Position numbers and translations under genes: made by a program. Positions 6,102 through 12,246 of a stretch of 12,246 nucleotides of DNA are shown in pieces; the stretch's first letter is position 1; each line of letters begins with the position of its first letter. The DNA lies in assembly GCA_005882715.1 (NCBI GenBank), contig VBEI01000039.1, positions 1 to 12,246 of the forward strand, read 5' to 3'. This DNA comes from Chloroflexota bacterium. Lineage in GTDB: Bacteria; Chloroflexota; Dehalococcoidia; SM23-28-2; RBG-16-64-32. Under the pieces are notes generated by a model that ran no database searches, was not told where the DNA came from, and worked only from the letters and a program-made list of their open reading frames with translations.

Positions 6102-6110
6102 TGCTATGAT
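6102..6110 (+). promoter_or_regulatory. Candidate extended -10 promoter for the dehalogenase cluster
   Basis: TGCTATGAT is an extended -10 (TGn then TATGAT, five of six consensus bases) inside the 133-nt divergent gap 6051-6183. Transcription would begin near 6117, giving a leader of about 67 nt that contains a small hairpin CCGCT-CGCAA-AGCGG (6116-6130). No good -35 is visible. The reverse complement of the same spot, TATCAT, could also act as a -10 for the minus-strand VOC gene, so direction is not certain. Confidence 0.4.
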
Positions 6111-6183
6111 ACCACCCGCTCGCAAAGCGGAGGCAACCCGGTTCTGTCACAACTTGGACATCGGCGCGTGACGAGAGAGGAAC

Positions 6184-7074
6184 ATGACCGAGCAACGAGA
6201 GATATCGCCTAGCTTCCCTTACGAATCGAAGTATATTGACGTACTCGGCTCGCGGATGCACTACGTCGAAGAAGGTAGCGGCGACCCGGTGTTGTTCCTG
6301 CACGGCAACCCGACGTCTTCCTATCTCTGGCGAAACATCATCCCGCACATCTCGCCCATCGGCCGCTGCATCGCGCCCGACCTGATCGGCATGGGAAAGT
6401 CCGACAAACCCGACCTCGACTACGGCTTCTTCGACCATTCCCGCTATGTCGACGGCTTCATCGATGCGCTGGGCCTGGGGAACATGACGCTCGTCATTCA
6501 CGACTGGGGGTCGGCGCTTGGCTTCCACTACGCGCGGCGGCACGAGGGCAATGTGAAGGGAATCGCCTTCATGGAGGCGATCGTGCGGCCGGTGACCTGG
6601 GACGAGTGGCCGGAGCAGGCGCGCCAGATGTTCCAGGCGTTCCGGACCCCGGGAACCGGGGAGCAGATGATCATGGAGCAGAACATGTTCGTCGAGGCGG
6701 TGCTGCCCGGCGCGATCCTCCGCAAGCTCTCGCCCGAAGAGATGGACCGTTACCGCGAGCCGTACCCGACGCCGGCGAGCCGGAAGCCTCTCTGGCGCTG
6801 GCCGAACGAGATCCCGATCGACGGCCAGCCTCCCAACGTGCGCGACGCCGTTCAGGCGTATAGCGAGTGGCTGGGCCGGTCGCAGACGCCAAAGCTGCTC
6901 CTGTACGTGCAGCCGGGCGCCATCTTGCGGAATCTTGTGGGCTGGTGCCGGCAGAGCATCGCCAACTTGAAGGCAGTCGAAGTCGGCCCGGGCGCCCACT
7001 TCTTGCAAGAGGACGACCCTCACGGCATCGGCGAGGCAATCGCCGCCTGGATGCGCGACGAACCGCGGAGCTAG
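6184..7074 (+). CDS. dhaA: Haloalkane dehalogenase (EC 3.8.1.5), DhaA/HLD-II type
   Basis: A 296-residue alpha/beta-hydrolase that cleaves carbon-halogen bonds of haloalkanes to give an alcohol and halide. It closely resembles Rhodococcus DhaA through LFLHGNPTSSYLWRNIIPH, CIAPDLIGMGKSDKPDLDY and LVIHDWGSALGFHYA. All catalytic parts are visible: nucleophile D107 in HDWG, catalytic acid E131 in FMEAIVRPVTWDEWP, base H272 in GPGAHFLQEDDP, and halide-binding N42 and W108. The Asp-Glu-His triad order is that of subfamily HLD-II. Small differences lie in the C-terminal part (LLYVQPGAILRNLVGWCRQS). It has no signal peptide. ATG 6184 follows AGAGAGGA. It is the first gene of a seven-gene same-strand cluster and lies 18 nt before the DinB gene. 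Confidence 0.95.
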   Translation: MTEQREISPSFPYESKYIDVLGSRMHYVEEGSGDPVLFLHGNPTSSYLWRNIIPHISPIGRCIAPDLIGMGKSDKPDLDYGFFDHSRYVDGFIDALGLGNMTLVIHDWGSALGFHYARRHEGNVKGIAFMEAIVRPVTWDEWPEQARQMFQAFRTPGTGEQMIMEQNMFVEAVLPGAILRKLSPEEMDRYREPYPTPASRKPLWRWPNEIPIDGQPPNVRDAVQAYSEWLGRSQTPKLLLYVQPGAILRNLVGWCRQSIANLKAVEVGPGAHFLQEDDPHGIGEAIAAWMRDEPRS

Positions 7075-7092
7075 GCCAGCGATGGAAGCAAA

Positions 7093-7667
7093 ATGAGCGT
7101 TCTCGAAGTGGTGCGACGGATCCACGTCTACAACCAGTGGGCGGACGAGCAGATGCTGCAGGCGATGGACGGCCTGGCGAACGAAGATCTTGCGCGAGAG
7201 GCGCCGGTCGCTTTCGGCAGCCTGCGCGGCTCGCTCTGGCACCACCTCGGCGCTCAGCTTGGCTGGCTCCGTATCTGCGCGGGCTACGACACCTGGAGCA
7301 ACCTCAACGTGCGGGATAGTGCTTCAGTAGACGGTATTTCGGAGCTCTTCGATGGCTCTCACAGGATGTGGCGAGAATTCATCGAATCGCTGAGCGAGGA
7401 AGACACGCTGGCACCAGCGGAACTCCCAATCGACGAGCCGTTCCGCCAGTCCGCCGGAACCGAACTCGTCGCCTGGGCCGACGAACATGGCTACCGCCCC
7501 GGCGACCGCTCTGGCAGTCGATGCTGCACGTGGTGAACCACAGCACGCAACACAGGGCGGAAGTCGGGATGTACCTGCAAACTCTTGGCCGATCGCCCGG
7601 CGACCTGGATTACGGCACCTTCGAGGAATACCGCGCCATCGGCCGTAACGTCGCCGGCTGGGGTTAA
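7093..7667 (+). pseudogene. DinB family protein with an apparent -1 frameshift
   Basis: A DinB/YfiT-like four-helix-bundle metalloprotein, usually a thiol-dependent transferase or of unknown function. The frame from 7093 encodes SVLEVVRRIHVYNQWADEQM and SLWHHLGAQLGWLR (metal-ligand His at 50/51), then runs into a stop at 7536. From about 7505 the -1 frame continues as LWQSMLHVVNHSTQHRAEVG, with the other two family histidines, and SPGDLDYGTFEEYRA to 7667. One base seems to be missing in the GGCGACCGCTCTGG stretch. Both sides are well conserved, so this is either a very recent mutation or a sequencing/assembly error; the intact product would be about 191 residues. It sits 18 nt after the dehalogenase and 18 nt before the peroxiredoxin. 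Confidence 0.85.
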
Positions 7668-7685
7668 CAGGCTAAGAAGGCGGAA

Positions 7686-8282
7686 ATGCGGCGGGGCAGC
7701 CTGCACGAGCTCCCTGAGGACTTGCCCGTCCCCGTCGACGACGGCGCGTGCGACCACCTGCCGGGGGTCGAGATGCCAGCTATGCCGCTTCCATCGACGG
7801 CGGGAGGAGTTGTGAACCTCGCCGAAGCGTCGCGCGAAAAGCGGACGGTGTTCTTCTTCTATCCGCGCTCGGGGCGACCGGACGAGCCGCCGATCCCCGG
7901 CTGGGACGACATCCCCGGCGCCCGTGGCTGCACCCCGCAATCCTGCGCCTTCCGCGATCGCTTTGCTGAGTTCGAGGCGCTCGGCGTGCAGGTCTTCGGG
8001 ATGAGCGCGCAGGATACGGAGTACCAGCGGGAATTCGCGCAGCGAACACATCTCCCGTACCGGCTGCTGAGCGACGCGGCATTCGCTCTCACGGACGCGA
8101 TCGCCTTGCCAACATTCGAAGCCGGCGGAATGCGACTGATCAAACGGCTAACGCTCGTCGTCTCGAAGGGGCGCATCGAGAAGGTGTTCTATCCAGTGTT
8201 CCCGCCGGACAAGAACGCCCAGGAGGTGCTCGCATATCTTCAGCACGCGTCGCCACCGCAGGGCATAAAGCAATCTGAGTAG
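7686..8282 (+). CDS. Peroxiredoxin, PrxQ/BCP-like
   Basis: A 198-residue AhpC/TSA-fold thiol peroxidase, expected to reduce hydrogen peroxide or organic hydroperoxides in the cytoplasm. The active site is GARGCTPQSCAFRDRF: peroxidatic C82 and, five residues on, probable resolving C87, the CTxxxC pattern of PrxQ/BCP proteins. The loop before it is longer than in standard BCP (YPRSGRPDEPPIPGWDDIPG, about 59-78). This form occurs in a distinct peroxiredoxin subgroup. VQVFGMSAQDTEYQREFAQ and YRLLSDAAFALTDAI complete the fold. ATG 7686 follows GAAGGCGG. It ends 9 nt before the DUF1232 gene. It may protect against peroxide or electrophile stress alongside its neighbours, though this is inferred from context only. 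Confidence 0.9.
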   Translation: MRRGSLHELPEDLPVPVDDGACDHLPGVEMPAMPLPSTAGGVVNLAEASREKRTVFFFYPRSGRPDEPPIPGWDDIPGARGCTPQSCAFRDRFAEFEALGVQVFGMSAQDTEYQREFAQRTHLPYRLLSDAAFALTDAIALPTFEAGGMRLIKRLTLVVSKGRIEKVFYPVFPPDKNAQEVLAYLQHASPPQGIKQSE

Positions 8283-8291
8283 AATAAACGT

Positions 8292-8711
8292 ATGGAGGAG
8301 TTCGTCTGGGTCTCCCTTGCCGTTATTGCCGCCGGCCTGCTTCTGCTCATTGCACTCGCCGCGTTCATGTTGTGGCGAATCCAGCGCTCAGACGAGAAGA
8401 AGCTCGCCAAGCGGATCGCCAAGTTGCCGTTTCTCGATAAGATCTCGCTCGCCGGTTCCCTGATCAGCGACGACCGAATCCCGATCGCGCCGCGAATCAT
8501 TGCGCTGGTGCTCGTGCTATACATCGCCTCGCCGATTGACCTGATCCCGGACTTCATCCCCGTGATCGGGTATCTCGACGACATCCTCATCGTCCTCGTC
8601 GGCGCCGGATTGCTTCTGCGCTCGGTCCCGCGTCACATCCTCGAAGAGCACGTCGTGCGGTACGAGGAGAGAGGGGGCGAGACTAAGACCCTCGAAAGTG
8701 CACGCAGGTGA
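8292..8711 (+). CDS. DUF1232 (YkvA-like) membrane protein
   Basis: A 139-residue protein with an N-terminal membrane helix (about residues 4-29, VWVSLAVIAAGLLLLIALAA), a basic stretch, and a C-terminal DUF1232 domain with the hallmark LYIASPIDLIPDFIPVIGYL followed by DDILIVLVGAGLLL. The domain's function is not established. The ATG at 8292 is 9 nt after the peroxiredoxin stop with no strong Shine-Dalgarno; a TAGAAT at 8280-8285 could be a weak internal -10 just upstream. Its TGA stop overlaps the GTG start of the next gene (GTGA, 8708-8711), so translation is probably coupled. Confidence 0.9.
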   Translation: MEEFVWVSLAVIAAGLLLLIALAAFMLWRIQRSDEKKLAKRIAKLPFLDKISLAGSLISDDRIPIAPRIIALVLVLYIASPIDLIPDFIPVIGYLDDILIVLVGAGLLLRSVPRHILEEHVVRYEERGGETKTLESARR

Positions 8712-9175
8712 GCGAGCCGTTCGCGATCCGGCGCGCGACAACGCGTGACATCGAGACCCTCGTGGAGCTCCGGCTGGCCCTTCAGAGCGGGAATAGCGAC
8801 GGCATCGAGGTCGATTGGGCAGCTGCCGGGGAGGCCTGCCGCCGTTACTTCGCCGAAACTCTGCCGCGGGAAGTATTCGTCGTATTTGTCGCTGAAGCCG
8901 AGGGACGAGTCGTCGCCACGAGCGGCGTTTCGTTCGTGAGCCGGCCTCCGGGCAGCACATCGTTCCTCCAATGCGAGGGTTACGTGACCAACGTTTACAC
9001 CGTTCCGGAATGGCGCGGTCGGGGCGTCGCGACGGCGCTAATGAACGCGACCATAGAATACGCCCAGCAGCGGGGCGCCCGGCTCGTGTACTTGCACACA
9101 TCGGATGCCGGGCGCTCTGTGTACGAACAACTTGGTTTCGCGCAGTATCCCCGCTATATGGAAAGGCGTCTGTGA
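8708..9175 (+). CDS. GNAT family N-acetyltransferase
   Basis: A 155-residue acetyl-CoA-dependent acetyltransferase. It begins FAIRRATTRDIETLVELRLA, the usual first strand and helix. It contains VFVAEAEGRVVATSGVSFV, then the acetyl-CoA-binding motif A as YVTNVYTVPEWRGRGVATAL (pyrophosphate loop RGRGVA), and ends with LVYLHTSDAGRSVYEQLGF, typical of the C-terminal motif B region. The substrate is not predictable. Start GTG 8708 overlaps the upstream stop by 4 nt, and its own stop overlaps the next GTG by 4 nt, placing it firmly inside a translationally coupled operon. Confidence 0.92.
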   Translation: MSEPFAIRRATTRDIETLVELRLALQSGNSDGIEVDWAAAGEACRRYFAETLPREVFVVFVAEAEGRVVATSGVSFVSRPPGSTSFLQCEGYVTNVYTVPEWRGRGVATALMNATIEYAQQRGARLVYLHTSDAGRSVYEQLGFAQYPRYMERRL

Positions 9176-9624
9176 CAAAGAAGAGGACGGGAGAGCCTTG
9201 GATCTCGGCGGCGGACTATGGACGCCTGCTGCCTCCCTTCAGCGTCAATTTGCTCGTGCGCAATATCGAGACCTCCCTTCGTTTTTATCGCGAGGTGCTG
9301 GGCGCCTTCGTACATTATGCGGACGTCGATTTCGGCGCGCTCAAGATCGGCGGCGCGGAGGTACAGCTCCACGCGGACCACGCGTACGATGCTCATCCCT
9401 GGTACCCGCGACTCGCCGGCGGCGAGGCGCGCGGCCTGGGCGCGGAGCTGCGTCTCCTGGGGCTCGACCCGGAGTCCATAGAGGAGAGAGCCAGGCGCTT
9501 GGGGGTGAAGGTCTTAAAGCCCGTAACGGAACGAGGCCATGGCTGGCGTGAAGTAATGGTGGAGGACCCGGATGGCTACGTGTGGGCCGTCGGCATGTTG
9601 AGCGAGCCGGAGAAGGCGAGATGA
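9172..9624 (+). CDS. VOC family protein (glyoxalase/bleomycin resistance-like)
   Basis: A 150-residue vicinal-oxygen-chelate protein. The first beta-alpha-beta unit is FSVNLLVRNIETSLRFYREV followed by LGAFVHYADVDFGALKIGGA, and the strand EVQLHADHAYD carries candidate metal-ligand His residues. The second unit runs from GLGAELRLLG through IEERARRLGVKVLKPV to WREVMVEDPDGYVWAVG, where the Glu of REVMVEDPDG matches a common fourth ligand position. The reaction is unknown. GTG 9172 is preferred because it forms a 4-nt GTGA overlap with the upstream stop; the longer open frame to 8971 reads out of frame through the acetyltransferase and lacks family similarity. Its stop overlaps the next ATG (ATGA, 9621-9624). 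Confidence 0.88.
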   Translation: MTKKRTGEPWISAADYGRLLPPFSVNLLVRNIETSLRFYREVLGAFVHYADVDFGALKIGGAEVQLHADHAYDAHPWYPRLAGGEARGLGAELRLLGLDPESIEERARRLGVKVLKPVTERGHGWREVMVEDPDGYVWAVGMLSEPEKAR

Positions 9625-10139
9625 GCAAGCTCGAGTTGATCTGCGGGCTGTACGAATACAACGAGTGGGCAAACAACCACGTTCTCGAGGCGGCATCAGC
9701 GTTAATGGAAGAGGAGTTCTCCCAGAGGCAGGGCGCCAGCTTCGAGAGCGTCGAGGGCAACCTGGCGCACATCATCGGAGCGCAGGTAGTCTGGTTGGAG
9801 CGCTGGACGGGCGGCTCCAATCCCAGGTCGGTGCTCGAATTCCAGAAGACGCGCGGGCTCAGCACAATCCGCGAGGCGTTCGCTCAATCGCACGGAGGCT
9901 TGCGCGCGTTTGTCGGGACACTGAGCGACCGGCAGCTAGACGAGAATCTCGCGTACAAAGACAGCGCCGGACGCCCGCACGAGCGCGTCATGTGGCAGCT
10001 CATGGCGCACGTCGTGAATCACGGGACACATCACCGCGCAGAAACGGCGATGGCGATGGCGGCGCTCGGGAAGCCGATGCGAGAGCTGGACTACGTTTTC
10101 TTCGAACTCGAGAGAAGCGGCCAAGGGATGCGGAGTTGA
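9621..10139 (+). CDS. DinB family protein
   Basis: A 172-residue DinB/YfiT-like four-helix-bundle protein, intact, and a distant paralogue of the frameshifted one at 7093. It opens SKLELICGLYEYNEWANNHV. The metal site is readable: H50 in EGNLAHIIGAQVVWLERW, and H134 and H138 in MAHVVNHGTHHRAE. Members bind a divalent metal; some transfer thiols such as bacillithiol or mycothiol, but no thiol can be assigned here. ATG 9621 forms an ATGA overlap with the VOC stop, so the longer frame from 9582 is not used. It is the last gene of the cluster; a GC-rich hairpin GACCCG-AG-CGGGTC (10138-10151) overlaps its stop. Confidence 0.92.
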   Translation: MSKLELICGLYEYNEWANNHVLEAASALMEEEFSQRQGASFESVEGNLAHIIGAQVVWLERWTGGSNPRSVLEFQKTRGLSTIREAFAQSHGGLRAFVGTLSDRQLDENLAYKDSAGRPHERVMWQLMAHVVNHGTHHRAETAMAMAALGKPMRELDYVFFELERSGQGMRS

Positions 10140-10266
10140 CCCGAGCGGGTCGTGGATGCGGAAATACACCCGCTGCGCAGTGTGTGACCAAGCGCATATG
10201 CCACCCGATCGCGGATCGTGATAAGCTACCGCACTGCGACTAATAGTCCAAGGAGGTGCTTCGGGA
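10140..10266 (+). promoter_or_regulatory. Leader region of the methyltransferase gene
   Basis: These 127 nt hold no gene. Visible elements are an 8-bp palindrome GCATATGC (10194-10201), an inverted repeat CGATC-GCG-GATCG (10206-10218), a weak -10-like GATAAG (10220-10225), and a strong Shine-Dalgarno AAGGAGGT (10250-10257) about 9 nt before ATG 10267. The two inverted repeats next to the possible -10 could be operator sites, but no regulator is identified. Confidence 0.3.
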
Positions 10267-11337
10267 ATGGCGACTGAAACCATAGACCAGGCGAAGGCTG
10301 TAGCATTCGCCGGCCAGATGGTCGGGATCCTCAACGGCTCCGTACTCGGCTTGATGACGAGCATCGGCCATCGCACCGGGCTGTTCGACAAGATGGCGGA
10401 GCTACCGCCTTCAACGAGCGAGCAGATCGCACAGGCGACCGGCCTCAACGAACGCTATGTCCGCGAATGGTTAGGTGCGATGGTGACGGGCAGGTTTATC
10501 GAATACGATCCCGCGGGCAAGACCTACCGCCTGCCGCCGGAGCATGCTGCGTCCATCACTCGCGCGGCGGGACCCAACAACCTCGCCGCCTTCATGCAGT
10601 TCGCCGCACTCATGGGAAACGTCGAAGACCAGATCGTCGACTGCTTCCAGAAGGGCGGCGGTGTTCCCTACTCTGCTTACCCTAAGTTCCAGCAATTGAT
10701 GGCCGAAGAGAGCGCCCAGGTGTTCGACGCAACGTTAACTGATGTCACGCTGCCGCTCGTCCCCGGGCTTGTCGATCGCCTGAAGTCTGGTATCGAAGTG
10801 GCCGACATCTCCTGCGGTCAGGGGCACGCTATCAATCTGATGGCCAAGGCCTTTTCGAACAGCCGCTTTGTCGGCTACGACTTCTCCGAGGGTGGAATCT
10901 CGGCCGGGAAGGCCGAGGCCAAGCAGTTGGGCCTGACGAACGCCCGCTTCGAGGTGAAGGACGTGGCTGCACTGAATGAGACCGCGACGTACGACCTCAT
11001 CACCGTCTTCGATGCGATTCACGACCAGGCTCAGCCTCGAAAGGTGCTGGCGAACATATCGCGCGCGCTCAAGCGGGACGGAGTGTTCCTCTGCGTGGAT
11101 ATCCAGGCTTCAAGCAACCTGGAAGAGAATATGCAGCATCCGCTGGCGCCTATGCTCTACGGCGTCTCAACGCTGCACTGCATGACAGTCTCGCTCGCAC
11201 TAAACGGCGAGGGCCTGGGGACGGTGTGGGGCGAGCAAAAGGCGCGTGAGCTTCTAACGGAGGCGGGCTTCAAGCAAATCGATATCGAGCACATCGAGGG
11301 CGATATCTTCAACAGCTACTACGTCTGCCGGAAATAG
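10267..11337 (+). CDS. SAM-dependent methyltransferase with N-terminal winged-helix domain (Rv2258c-like)
   Basis: A 356-residue two-domain protein. Residues about 15-95 form a winged-helix domain of the kind found in small-molecule O-methyltransferases and Rv2258c: GLMTSIGHRTGLFDKMAEL, STSEQIAQATGLNERYVREW, then FIEYDPAGKTYRLPPEHA. The catalytic Rossmann domain follows, with motif I EVADISCGQGHAINLMA (about 177-193), strand 2 RFVGYDFSEGGISAGK, FEVKDVAALN, and DLITVFDAIHDQAQPRKVLA as the motif IV region. KRDGVFLCVDIQ lies near 269-280. The wing domain here most likely serves dimerisation or substrate binding rather than DNA binding. The substrate is unknown. It appears to be a single-gene transcript with its own leader and a downstream hairpin. 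Confidence 0.88.
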   Translation: MATETIDQAKAVAFAGQMVGILNGSVLGLMTSIGHRTGLFDKMAELPPSTSEQIAQATGLNERYVREWLGAMVTGRFIEYDPAGKTYRLPPEHAASITRAAGPNNLAAFMQFAALMGNVEDQIVDCFQKGGGVPYSAYPKFQQLMAEESAQVFDATLTDVTLPLVPGLVDRLKSGIEVADISCGQGHAINLMAKAFSNSRFVGYDFSEGGISAGKAEAKQLGLTNARFEVKDVAALNETATYDLITVFDAIHDQAQPRKVLANISRALKRDGVFLCVDIQASSNLEENMQHPLAPMLYGVSTLHCMTVSLALNGEGLGTVWGEQKARELLTEAGFKQIDIEHIEGDIFNSYYVCRK

Positions 11338-11356
11338 CGATCAGGAACCGACGCTA

Positions 11357-11377
11357 GGGCGGGTCTCCCACCCGCCC
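11357..11377 (+). terminator. Hairpin terminator between convergent genes
   Basis: GGGCGGGT (11357-11364) pairs perfectly with ACCCGCCC (11370-11377) around loop CTCCC. It sits 19 nt after the methyltransferase stop and is followed by CCACTGTTTAA, a short and weak T-rich stretch. It lies between the convergent ends at 11337 and 11384 and could stop transcription from both sides, though no T-run follows on the minus strand. Confidence 0.55.
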
Positions 11378-11383
11378 CACTGT

Positions 11384-12106
11384 TTAAGGACTGTTTCCTC
11401 GGATCAGTTCCGAAATTGCCGCCGCGTCAGTGCGCCCCGAGCGGACGCGCTCTGAAATCGCACGGGCCCGGCCCTCCAGCTCTGCCTGGTCGACCTTGAG
11501 CAGGCGAGGTACCTCGACGTCCTCGAACGCGTCGTCTGGCTCCCGCCAGCGAAATAGAACGCGCGCGTTGGGCCGGCCTCCCGACACGCCGTCGATCTCG
11601 CTCACCTCAGCCACCCGGCGCCAGAAAGAGTCGGGGTCTTCGCCGAACCGGAGAAGGTGAAGGACCAGGTTCACGCGCAAAGCCGCTTCGTCACTCACGC
11701 CGTTCTCCCGGTAGAGGACGTCGAAGGCGCCGGTAACGTCCGGGGCATGGAGGGCAGTCGCCAGTGAGTATCCGACAGCGAGTGTTTCGAATAGCTCGCG
11801 GACGGGTTCGCCCCAGATGTAGCCCGGAACGGGTGCCTGGCCGATCTCTGCCACTACCACATATCCGCCGCTCGCTTCTCTTTTCAGCTGGAGCATCTGC
11901 TCACGGCTGCCGTCCAAGCGGTGCACCGGGATGTCCGGAGGGAGCAAGCCAAGGACTGCGTTCATCAGGGTGGACTTGCCCGCGAAGCGTGGTACGGCAG
12001 TTACAACAAAGGATAGCCCGGCGTCTATCGCTGCCCAAAGCGCGGCCGCAACGCGGGCACTCAACGTCTTGTTGGTGACGAGGTCGAGGATCGTCAGGTC
12101 GGCCAC
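11384..12106 (-). CDS. Secretion ATPase-like (T2SS/T4P/CpaF-type) P-loop protein, short form
   Basis: A 240-residue putative ATPase. VVTAVPRFAGKSTLMNAVLG (about 34-53) is a Walker A-like loop ending GKST (K44), but with Val where GxxxxGK[ST] has its first Gly. VVVAEIGQ (83-90) resembles Walker B. ATALHAPDVTGAFDVL (116-131) matches the His box (TALH/TLHAN) of PilT/CpaF/GspE ATPases, and FWRRVAEVSEIDGV resembles their RRV-x-E motif near the C terminus. The N-terminal domain usual in these ATPases is absent, and no pilus or secretion gene is nearby, so the role is unknown. GTG 12106 starts one base after the ribH stop, indicating co-transcription with ribH. ATP binding is plausible but unproven. 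Confidence 0.6.
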   Translation of the reverse strand: MADLTILDLVTNKTLSARVAAALWAAIDAGLSFVVTAVPRFAGKSTLMNAVLGLLPPDIPVHRLDGSREQMLQLKREASGGYVVVAEIGQAPVPGYIWGEPVRELFETLAVGYSLATALHAPDVTGAFDVLYRENGVSDEAALRVNLVLHLLRFGEDPDSFWRRVAEVSEIDGVSGGRPNARVLFRWREPDDAFEDVEVPRLLKVDQAELEGRARAISERVRSGRTDAAAISELIRGNSP

Positions 12107-12107
12107 G

Positions 12108-12246
12108 TCAACGAGTCCGCAGTGACCGAATTAGGTTAGCCGTCCCAATGGCGGACTCGACCGCCTCGAACCCTTTGTTCCCGCGGTCACCGCCGGAGCG
12201 GGCAAGAGCCTGGGCTTCGTTGTCGCAGGTAAGGACGCCGAAGATA
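12108..12246 (-). CDS. ribH: 6,7-dimethyl-8-ribityllumazine synthase, C-terminal fragment (cut by window edge)
   Basis: The C-terminal 45 residues of lumazine synthase, the enzyme that condenses 5-amino-6-ribitylaminouracil with dihydroxybutanone phosphate in riboflavin synthesis. Translation gives IFGVLTCDNEAQALARSG, then GDRGNKGFEAVESAIGTANL and IRSLRTR before TGA (12110-12108). The GVLT..N..QA..R......GNKG..A pattern is the family's characteristic C-terminal segment, including the phosphate-binding R..GNKG region. The gene runs off the right edge, so its start is not seen. The next minus-strand gene begins one nucleotide after its stop. Confidence 0.93.
   Translation of the reverse strand, partial: IFGVLTCDNEAQALARSGGDRGNKGFEAVESAIGTANLIRSLRTR

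Noticed and set aside
5992..7245. A 417-codon open frame on the minus strand opposite the dehalogenase
   Set aside because: It lies antisense to a clear haloalkane dehalogenase with all catalytic residues, its translation shows no known family, and it overlaps the real VOC gene start. It is a by-product of GC-rich codon usage.
8280..8291. TAGAAT as a promoter giving a leaderless DUF1232 transcript
   Set aside because: Spacing would fit a start at 8292, but no -35 or extended -10 is visible and the gene sits 9 nt after its upstream neighbour. The same hexamer at 2-7 and 2601-2606 could be chance.
8517..9101. A 194-codon minus-strand open frame opposite the DUF1232 and GNAT genes
   Set aside because: Low-complexity Arg/Pro/Ser translation, antisense to two genes with clear family motifs and coupled starts.
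1..12246. CRISPR arrays, tRNA or rRNA genes, transposases
   Set aside because: No spaced direct repeats of CRISPR size, no tRNA-like cloverleaf or rRNA-like stretch, and no transposase-like protein were seen on either strand by eye.

Overview
The window is GC-rich, densely packed bacterial DNA with short intergenic gaps, frequent 4-nt stop/start overlaps and some GTG starts. The gene content (small redox and detoxification enzymes, two DinB-fold proteins, VOC proteins, a DUF1232 protein, an EF-Tu-domain-II-like mini-protein, a haloalkane dehalogenase) suggests an uncultured Chloroflexota-like organism, perhaps Dehalococcoidia or SAR202-related. That placement is inferred from content; no rRNA or tRNA gene is present to test it.

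Region by region. (1) 33-942 (+): an AhpD-like/carboxymuconolactone-decarboxylase-fold protein whose CxxC motif reads Cys-His-Tyr-TGA, with a perfect hairpin placed like a bacterial SECIS element just downstream. It is coupled to a small EF-Tu-domain-II-like protein. The first gene also carries an apparent one-base deletion near 230. (2) 939-1415 (-): a phage-holin-family (PF04020) membrane protein, convergent with region 1 and sharing a CTAG stop. (3) 1510-2526 (+): a nitroreductase-family protein and a DoxX-family membrane protein, joined by a 7-bp tandem repeat. (4) 2527-2738: non-coding, with a perfect 12-bp inverted repeat and a split dispersed-type repeat that runs into the next ribosome binding site. 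(5) 2739-5606 (+): a large alkaline-phosphatase-superfamily hydrolase whose halves appear in permuted order, then a SAM methyltransferase. (6) 5610-6050 (-): a PhnB-like VOC protein, divergent from (7) 6184-10139 (+), a seven-gene cluster: haloalkane dehalogenase (dhaA-like), DinB protein (frameshifted), PrxQ-type peroxiredoxin, DUF1232 membrane protein, GNAT acetyltransferase, VOC protein, second DinB protein. The last four overlap by GTGA/ATGA junctions. (8) 10267-11337 (+): a methyltransferase with an N-terminal winged-helix domain, ending at a hairpin terminator. (9) 11384-12246 (-): a short secretion-ATPase-like P-loop protein just downstream of ribH (lumazine synthase), which is cut by the window edge.

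How they may work together: much of the set deals with electrophile, peroxide and organohalide stress (AhpD-like selenoprotein, peroxiredoxin, nitroreductase, dehalogenase, DinB/VOC thiol-dependent folds). The most unusual items are the probable selenoprotein with its SECIS hairpin and the permuted alkaline-phosphatase domain. The two apparent single-base deletions (near 230 and near 7505) could be assembly errors and should be checked in reads before either gene is called broken.
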